A DNA stretch of 64,000 nt from Carettochelys insculpta (taxonomy: Eukaryota > Chordata > Testudines > Carettochelyidae), in the NCBI RefSeq assembly GCF_033958435.1, contig NC_134137.1, forward strand, positions 108,448,501-108,512,500, written 5' to 3'. The notes beneath the pieces are model-generated. The model ran no database searches. It was not told the origin of the DNA and was given only the letters and a program-made list of their open reading frames with translations. Positions 57,040 to 64,000 of the stretch are shown here, piece after piece (positions within the stretch are counted from its first letter, which is position 1; the number at the start of each line of letters is the position of its first letter). Made by a program: the position numbers and the translations under genes.

Positions 57040-59276
57040 TCTTCAGGATTTAAGAAATGTGAGTCCTGCCGAGAGGCAATGCCAGCGTCTGATGGGCACA
57101 GTCTATGCATACGGTGCCTGGGGGAGTCCCATGTCACGCAGAAATGCTCCTTCTGTGCAAAACTAACAGCCAGAGCAAGGAAGGACAGGGAGATGCAGCT
57201 TAAAATGCTGCTCTTCGACAAGGCCCTCCAGCCAGACGTGCCGGAGCGGCCACAGCAGGAGGGACCCTCCGGGGCCCATAAAAGGAAAGCCGCCTCCCTC
57301 ACCCCATCAGCGCAAAAACGGAGGAAAGCCTCCCCAGCCCGATCCCTGCCGGCAGCAACAGCGAGCGGGACGGGAGGAGTGCGCAGCCCCCAGCCGCAGC
57401 AACAGCTGATCGGCGGCGGCACGGAGAGCCACGTGGAAGCGGCTCAGCCTCCGATAATTAAACAGCCGCCCCGCATCGCAGGCAGGGCGGCGGCTAAACA
57501 AGCGCTGGTACCGGCGGCACCGCAAGCAGCAGCACCGACCCCCGGGGAACCGGCGGTGCAGAGCGCGCAGGCACGCAGCCTGCAGGCACTGGAGGACACC
57601 ACCCGTGCGGCACCGCCCGTGAGCGTGCCGAGCACGGCGCGGACGGGGCAGAGGTCCCCTACACGCCAGGGGACGGAGTTACCTTCTCAAGGGAGGGGGA
57701 AGGCTGCACACAAAACGAGGCACCGCAGCCCCTCTCCAGACAGGGCTGCGGAGTTGCTTTCTTTCAGCCCTCCGCTTATGCTGCAGACTCCAACCAGAAG
57801 GCAGGAGTACCCCCCTAGCCTACCTGGAGCCCCCTTCTCCATTTTTACAACCAGCCTCGCCCTGGCTGGGACCACCTTCACCGTTCCTGGGGTTTGAGCC
57901 GCTGGAATACTATCCAAAATCGCTCTCTCCAGTGTCCCAGATCTCTCGACGATCTCGCTCCCCCAGACGCAGAGGGTATGCACCAAGGGAGTGGTCTAGG
58001 TCACCTTCCCAAGAACAGTGCCTATACTGCCATGGTCGCCCCTATCACGCGGGGCATAGACACCACCGGCAATCTACCAGGGAAAGATCCCCACAGACGA
58101 TCTCGTATCCCCGAGGGCAATCGCGAACGGGGACAGAGACTCAAGTATCTCAGGGGGGACTGGTTATGGAACCCTGAGATTTTTCCCTCGCAAGCCTCTA
58201 GCGAGAGGGTGTACCATCACCAACAGGAACCCGAAGGGTCCAGAGAGGCGTACCCCAGTGGTTCCTCGCTCTCCTGTCCGGACGAGGCTACGGCCCTGGG
58301 GGACGTCCATCCTCCGGACGATCTCAGTTTCAAGAGCTGTTTAAGAGGGTGGCCTTCACGCAAGGCATCCAGACAGCAGAGTTGCAAGAGAGACACCATA
58401 AGCTCCTCAAAAATCTGAGACCTCCGGCCTCCTCCAAAATAGCAATACCGCTTGATGAAGCAATCTTGCAGTCCACCACTATGATATGGCAGACCCCTGC
58501 GACTATTCCGCCTGTCCACAAGAGAGTGGATAAGAAATACTTCGTGCCGGCGAAGGGCATGGAGTTCCTGTTCAGCCACCCACAACCAAATTCCTTGGTG
58601 GTGGAGTTGTCGCAACAAAGATCAGACATCTCAATTCAGGACAGGGGGAACAGACAAAGATGCCAAGAAGCTAGAGCTGTTCGGCAGAAAGGTCTACTCC
58701 TCCTCCACTCTACTGTTGCAAATGGCAAATTACGCAGCGCATTTAGCGAATCATAATTTCGACAACTACACTAGGTTCACCTCCCTCATGGACTCGCTTC
58801 CAGAGGACAAGAAACCGGTGCTCAAGGCCATCGTGCAAGAAGGCTACGCGGCCTCGAGGACGGGAGTTCAGATCACCCTGGATGTTGCGGACACAGCAGC
58901 ACGTTCCACAGCTACGGCAGTGGTGATGCGAAGGGAGTCCTGGCTCCAGACTTCGGGTATACCGAGGGATCTGCAGGCAAAGATAGTCTATCTTCCCTTC
59001 GACTCGCAGAAGCTGTTTGCTGAATCAACTGACTCGGTCCTTCATTCCAGTAAAGATTCAAGAGCCACACTTAGGACCCTGGGGATTTACACCCCTCCAT
59101 ACAGAAAGAAAAAGTACTACCCTCAACAAAGACGGTACCAGCAACAGCGTCCCCAGTACCACAGGGGTTACGAGCAAGGGCGACATCAACAGCACCAGCA
59201 GTACAGAACTCCCAGGCGACGTTCCCAACAGAGCCGTCCGTCCTCGGGGCAGGGCCAAAGGCCACAAGTTTGACAC
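57040..59276 (+). pseudogene. DIRS gag-like gene, frame-broken
   Basis: The N-terminus has a zinc-binding-like cluster (KKCESC, CIRCLGESH, KCSFC at about 57052-57160) typical of DIRS Gag proteins. A basic, Ser/Arg-rich segment (SRRSRSPRRRGY) and CLYCHGRPYHAGHRHH follow near 57945-58070. The conserved core (PLDEAILQ, YFVPAKGMEFLFSHP; about 58450-58590) and a C-terminus rich in Gln/Arg (about 59100-59270) complete it. Consecutive parts lie in different frames, with shifts near 57800, 58175, 58335 and 58660. The frame upstream of the cysteine cluster is closed by a stop near 57014, so the original start is uncertain. The protein would package element RNA. Confidence 0.8.
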
Positions 59277-59289
59277 ACAGATCCAGGGC

Positions 59290-60790
59290 TGCGCTATCAC
59301 TACCATCACACAAGGTCATCCGAAGCAGCTATTCCACCATCACCTCCGACCATTCTATGACCAGTGGCAAAGGATCACCACAGACAAATGGGTGCTGGAG
59401 ATCATAGCCACGGGGTATGCCATCCCCTTCCAGTCGCTCCCACCGCCACGACCTCCACCCAGGCCCCACCTCCAGGAAGCCTCCCACGTAGCGAGGCTCA
59501 AGCAGGAGGTAGACCATCTCATGCTCATAGGGGCAGTGGAAAGAGCCGGAGCAACTGCAAGGAAAAGGGTTCTACTCGAGGTACTTCCTCATGGAGAAAA
59601 AGACAGGAGGCTGGAGGCCCATCTTAGATCTTCGAGGCCTCAACCGGTACCTGCACAAGCAACACTTTCGGATGATCACAATCGCCTCCATCCTTACGGC
59701 ACTGGACGATGGAGATTGGTTCGCAGCCCTCGATTTACAAGACGCGTATTTTCACATAACTATCCATCCGGCTCACCGGTGATTCCTCCGGTTCATGGTA
59801 GGCAAAGAACATTTTCAATACAAGGTCCTACCGTTTGGCCTCTCCTCGGCCCCCAGAGTCTTCACCAAGACCTTGGCAGTGGTGTCAGCCTACCTGCACA
59901 GACAGGGGGTATTTATATTCCCGTATCTGGACGACTGCCTACTCAAAGGGGCCTCGAAGGAGGAGGTACTATGCATGATATGCGTCACAGCAGGCACGTT
60001 CTCTTCGCTCGGCCTGGTTATCAATCTGGCAAAATCAAAGATAGACCCCACACAGGACATAGAGTTCATAGGGGCACGCATAAATTCTATTACAGCGAGA
60101 GTATATCTACCAGAGACTCGCTTTCGGGCCATCGGCTCCGTCGTGCAGGTCATCACCTTCAGCCCTACGGTGCCAGTCCTGACGTGCTTACAGCTGCTGG
60201 GCCACATGGCAGCGGCGACGTTCGTAGTACAGAACGCCAGGTTACACATGCGCAGCATGCAGCACTGGCTGGCGAGCGTATACAAACCGGCAGCACGCAC
60301 CGTTCACAGGGTGGTGTCGCCCACAACAGAGGTGCGCAAATCCCTGCAATGGTGGGTAAACCCCCAAGAACTTGCTAACAGGGGTACCCTTCCACCAACC
60401 ACAAATATCGGTTTTTCTTACTACAGATGCCTCCCTCATAGGGTGGGGAGCACACATGGGCGAAGAGGTGACTCAAGGGCTGTGGTCCTCCACGCAGCAG
60501 TCACTGCACATAAATATACTGGAGCTCAGAGCAGTGTTCAACACCTGCAGACACTTTTGAGACCAATATACAAGGCAAAGTAGTCGGGATCAGTACAGAC
60601 AATACCTCCACCATGTTTTATATAAATCGGCAAGGAGGAGCTCGGTCCCGTGCCTTATGTGCGGAAGCAGTGCGGTTATGGAACTGGTGCATCGCCAACA
60701 ATATAATCTTGAAAGCCTCGTACCTACCAGGCGCTCACAATGTAAAGGCAGACCAGCTGAGCAGGCGTTTTGCACTCACGCACGAGTGGC
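59290..60790 (+). pseudogene. DIRS reverse transcriptase and RNase H, frame-broken
   Basis: In order: N-terminal part (WQRITTDKWVLEII, about 59365-59410), WRPILDLRGLN (about 59613), the LDLQDAYFHI motif (about 59729) with the first catalytic Asp, GLSSAP, and YLDD at 59924-59935. RNase H follows with TTDASLIGWGAH (Asp codon 60426), ILELRAV, then STDNTSTM (Asp codon 60598) and LPGAHNVKADQLSR. Lesions: a frameshift near 59545, an in-frame TGA at 59780-59782, a frame change near 60360 before RNase H, and a stop/shift near 60560. The TGA lies where a CpG-containing codon would be expected, consistent with cytosine deamination. It would copy the element's RNA into DNA. Confidence 0.85.
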
Positions 60791-60799
60791 AGATCCGTC

Positions 60800-61120
60800 C
60801 CGATCTGCTACGACCGATTTTCCACGCATGGGGTTTTCCCCAGATAGACCTGTTTGCCACTCAACACAACAAGAAGTGCCCACGATTCTGCTCCAGGGCA
60901 GGACTGGGACGGGGGTCCCTGGGGGGACGCATTCGCGATCTCGTGGAGGGGCCCCCTGCTTTATGCTTTTCCTCCCACAGTGCTGATCCACAAAGTCTTG
61001 CAGAAAGCCAGGAGGGAAGGAGCCCGAATGATCCTGATAGTCCCAACGTGGGATCGACAGCAATGGTTCCCCCTACTCCTGCGCATGTCAGACCATCCAC
61101 CGATGCCTCTTCCGGTGGCG
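60800..61120 (+). pseudogene. DIRS methyltransferase-like region, frame-broken
   Basis: The segment with IDLFATQHNKKCP and then, after a shift near 60900, LLYAFPPTVLIHKVL and ILIVPTWDRQQWFP corresponds in position and wording to the region between RNase H and recombinase in DIRS elements, often described as Dam-methyltransferase-like. Its activity in vertebrates is unknown to me. Confidence 0.65.
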
Positions 61121-61189
61121 CCGCATCTGCTCACGCAAGCCCAGGGGTCTATAGTGCATCCGCACCCCCAAGGCCTGCGACTACAAGCG

Positions 61190-62240
61190 TGGTTAATCCA
61201 TGGCTCAGCTCCCTAGAGAGCACATGTACGGAGGAAGTGCAGCAAGTCCTAGAAAGTAGCAGGAGGACTTCCACCAGGAAGACCTACAAGCAGAAATGGA
61301 CTCGCTTCACGGCTTGGTGTTCTACCAAACAGCTGGCCCCCCTTTCGGTGCCTACACCTGTAATATTAGAGTATTTACTGGACCTTGAGAGGAGGACTCT
61401 CCCTATCCTCGTTAAAGGTCCACCTTGCTGCCATTTCGGCGTTCAGACACGAGGAGGAAGGGCACACGGTGTTTGCCCATCGCATGGTTACCAGGTTCCT
61501 CAAAGGGTTGGTAAACCTATACCCCCCTCGGAAACCGCTTCCACCTTCGTGGAACTTGGACCTGGTGCTTAACGCGCTAACGGGACCACCGTTCGAGCCC
61601 TTGGCCACGGTTTCCCCTCTGCCTCCTTACGATAAAGACGACCTTCCTTCTCGCAATTACGTCAGCTCGCAGGGTGAGCGAGCTTGCGGCAGTTATGGCA
61701 ACGCCACCCTGCACTGTTTTTTCCAAGGAGGCGGTAACCATACGGCTGCATCCAGCCTTTGTTCACAAGGTTTCTTCTGAGTTTCACATTAACGAACCTA
61801 TTGTTTTACCCTCGTTTTATCCAAAGCCTCATAACTCTAACAAAGAGGCGTGCCTACACCTCCTGGACGTGAGGAGGGCGCTAGCCTTCTATGTAGACAG
61901 GACCAAGTCCTTCCGGAAAACGGATAGACTCCTAGTCTCCCTTGCTCCCAAATCGAAAGGAGAAGATCTCTCCGCAGAGAATCTCGAAGCACATCGTATC
62001 CTGCATAAAAATGTGCTACGAACTCAAAAAGACTCCTTTATTGGCCACTCCCAGGGCTCATTCCACTAGGGTGGTGGCGGCATCAACAGCCTTTTTCAAG
62101 GGCGTTGCGCTAAAAAACATTTGCAGAGCGGCGACCTGGTCATCCTATGACATCTTCACCAAACATTACGCCCTTCACAGGGTATTCCAAGAGGATACCC
62201 GTCTCTCGACAGCGGTCCTCTCGGGGACAAGCTGCACATA
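61190..62240 (+). pseudogene. DIRS tyrosine recombinase, frame-broken
   Basis: The N-terminal core-binding part (STRKTYKQKWTRFTAWC, about 61272) is followed by a second-frame piece (LSSLKVHLAAISAFR) and then the catalytic domain. That domain has SARRVSELA with the first Arg at about 61668-61673, HSTR with His 62059 and Arg 62068, and a Tyr codon at 62167-62169 within KHYALH as the likely nucleophile. Shifts lie near 61395, 61610-61660 and 62020-62050. The family integrates circular cDNA by recombination, without the short duplications that integrases leave. Confidence 0.82.
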
Positions 62241-62328
62241 ATCCGATTACTCACCTCCTATCTTGGGTTACTGCTGGGTAGTCACCTATCGTGGAGCATC
62301 CACGGGGCCAGTCGAGGAAGAAAGAGAA

Positions 62329-62640
62329 GTTACTCACCGTAGTAACGATGGTTCTTCGAGATGTGTCCCCGTGGGTGCTCCACTACCTGCCTGTCCTCCC
62401 CGCTTCGGATCTCTTAGTGTTTTTGCAGGAGCATCCGAGGCAGTTGGTCAAGGAACTGGCGGGGTCCGGATCGCACAGGTGGCCAGGAGTGTGCAAGGGA
62501 GCGGCGCGCGCCGGCGCATGTGCGGTCTGGCAGAAACTGCTTGGAAGATCCGATCTGCGGTGCCGGGCGAGCCCGACACCTATTGTGGAGCACCCACGGG
62601 GACGCATCTCGAAGAACCACCGTTACTACGGTGAGTAACC
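62329..62640 (+). repeat. DIRS right terminus: internal complementary region plus inverted terminal repeat
   Basis: 62329-62383 (GTTACTCACCGTAGTAACGA to GTGGGTGCTCCAC) is in the same orientation as the left end. 62586-62640 is its reverse complement. 62450-62627 mirrors the left terminal repeat. The 3' end can therefore fold into a long hairpin. In DIRS elements such a region is thought to template rebuilding of the element ends. Confidence 0.82.
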
Positions 62641-63535
62641 TGTCTTTAGACCAGCTTAAGCCGTAGTGCAGACTTGCCCTCAGGTACAGAATTATAAGGC
62701 TGTGCTTTATTCTGTCAGTCGACTGATCACCCATTGATACATAATTCTATCTTTTGAATGTCAGTATAATTGTAAATGGTGGTTTTTGTCTGGTTTACTT
62801 ATCTAAACATTTTTTCTTTTGAGTGAAGTTTGTTTCTATCAGAGTATCCTCTGGGGATCTGTACTAAATTAAACAAACTAATCTAGATTCTTGAACCCAA
62901 AAACTGATGGATTTATTGTGCCTTAGCTTTAGCAATTTCCCATTAATTGGGAACATTTAAAAATCAAGGTTTAATCCATCGAAGTCCTGAGCCACACTAA
63001 TATGGGGGAGTGGAGGAACAAAGGTAGAAGCAAGAATAGAAAGTGTGAAAAGTGTCTGGATGTATCCAAATTATGTTTCAGTATTTAGAATGGAGTGAGG
63101 TGAATGAACTGAAGTAGTATCAAAGCTATTTGAGATATGTTTACCCTGCAGTAAAGAACCCCACAGTACAAGGTCTCATAGCATGGATCAATTGGCTTGG
63201 GCTAGTGGACTACAAATTTGTAGGTCAGATGTTCAAATTGTGGATGGAGCTTAGACTTTGCAATCCCACCCAAAAAAGGGATGCAGTCTGTAATATTGAA
63301 GGGAAGGATTTTGTGTCAGGTTAAATCCTTCTTCTTCTTTTTTTTTTTTAATTTTAGAAAAACAACCTTAAATGTCCAAATATTTTTGGGAGGCTAGAAT
63401 TAAGCATAGGAATTTCAGGGAAGAAAAAAGCTGATCTCCTTTTGAGAACTCTGTTACTTGTATCTTCCTCAAAGATTATATTGGTGTGTAATACAACTTG
63501 TAGGCAGATCTCTCTTCTTGGCCTCCTAATTTTAG
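62641..63535 (+). other. PCCA intron 4, nothing recognised
   Basis: AT-rich unique-looking sequence. No exon with splice borders and PCCA similarity was seen. Confidence 0.45.
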
Positions 63536-63628
63536 TCCATTGATGGCTGATTGGCCCATTTGTGGACCCACACGTTATTACAGAAGGTGTGGATGATGGT
63601 AGCTATTGGAGGGGCACAGGGCAGTTTT
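63536..63628 (-). repeat. LINE 3' tail, second copy
   Basis: TGATGGCTGATTGGCCCATT and GGTGTGGATGATGGTAGC match the end of the LINE at 50440-50540 in the same orientation. Severely 5'-truncated. Confidence 0.55.
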
Positions 63629-63640
63629 TTTTTTTTCCAT

Positions 63641-64000
63641 AGAATCATAGAACACTAGCACTGGAAGGGACCTTGAGGTCATAGACTCTAGTTCCCTGCC
63701 CTCTTGGCAGGACCAAACACCATCTAGATCATTCCTGATAGGTGTCTACCTAATCTGCTCTTAAATAAATATCTCCCACCAATGGAGATTCCACAAACTC
63801 CCTAGGTAACTTATTGCAGTGTTTAACCACCCTGACAGAAAGTTTTTCCTACTGTGTAATCGAAACCTCCCTTGCTGCAGCTTAAGCCCATTGCTCTGTG
63901 CCCTATCCACAGGGGCCAAGGAGAATTAATTTTTCTCTCTCCTCCTTGTAACCCTCTTTGAGGTACTTGAAAACCGCTAGCATGTCCCCTCTAAACCTTT
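63641..64000 (-). repeat. CR1 LINE 3' end, antisense, runs off the window
   Basis: Begins CATAGAATCATAGAACACTAG, the reverse complement of the ATTCTATG-type tandem end of CR1. It continues with GGAAGGGACCTTGAGGTCAT, AAGTTTTTCCTACTGTG and GTACTTGAAAACCGCTAGCA, in the order of the CR1 3' untranslated region. No target duplication is visible because the other end is outside. Confidence 0.85.

Larger units (their letters stand above)
56561..62640 (+). mobile_element. DIRS-type tyrosine-recombinase retrotransposon, near full length, dead
   Basis: About 6.1 kb inside PCCA intron 4 in sense orientation. It has inverted terminal repeats (56561-56737 and about 62450-62627), a gag-like region, reverse transcriptase with RNase H, a domain of the methyltransferase-like type found between RNase H and recombinase, a tyrosine recombinase, and an internal inverted copy of its own outer end (62329-62383). 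This is the layout of DIRS elements, which integrate with a tyrosine recombinase and leave no target duplication; none is seen. At least seven frameshifts and one in-frame stop show it is inactive. The left end lacks about 20 bases present at the right. Confidence 0.9.

Noticed and set aside
59017..60378. 453-codon open frame within the DIRS element
   Set aside because: Only its part from about 59290 to 59540 is the real reverse-transcriptase frame. The rest is a shadow of the frame carrying YLDD.
56561..62640. Endogenous retrovirus
   Set aside because: There are no LTRs, no integrase or protease and no envelope. Inverted ends and a tyrosine recombinase mark a DIRS retrotransposon.

Overview
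The window is nuclear DNA of a vertebrate, most likely a cryptodiran turtle. The signs are a split mitochondrial carboxylase gene with GT/AG introns, CR1 LINE fragments, a tRNA-headed SINE resembling the turtle Cry I family, a degraded DIRS-type retrotransposon, a Penelope-like element and many palindromic short repeats. The species is not determined. No bacterial, phage or organelle gene was seen.

The only host gene I can support is PCCA, the biotin-carboxylase (alpha) subunit of mitochondrial propionyl-CoA carboxylase. Its first four coding exons lie on the plus strand: 35162-35233, 50103-50180, 54705-54752 and 54848-54916. All are in phase 0 and together encode 89 residues. They hold a mitochondrial targeting leader and the first strand of the biotin-carboxylase N-terminal domain. 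The rest of the gene lies beyond the window. Exon 1 sits in a CpG-rich promoter with GC boxes and an inverted CCAAT box. Introns 1, 2 and 3 are about 14.9 kb, 4.5 kb and 95 bp; intron 4 runs off the end.

Layout: 1-5030 is GC/CpG-rich sequence with no recognisable gene. 5031-34400 is mostly AT-rich intergenic sequence with dispersed repeats (Penelope-like palindromes, hAT-like elements, MITEs with a shared GGCTAYGTCTACAC-type end, MIR, CR1). 34670-35600 is the PCCA promoter island. 35234-50102 is intron 1, which carries a Penelope-like element with a GIY-YIG endonuclease remnant. 50181-54704 is intron 2, with an antisense LINE tail. 54917-64000 is part of intron 4, with a Cry I-like SINE, a nearly full-length but frame-broken DIRS element (56561-62640) and a CR1 end.

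The most interesting material is the Penelope-related repeat set. At least nine copies of two related families share terminal sequence. The cleanest copies are flanked by 11-12 bp target duplications. Several carry a hammerhead-ribozyme-like core whose hairpin is kept by compensatory changes between families. Their insertion into other elements lets the order of events be read directly.
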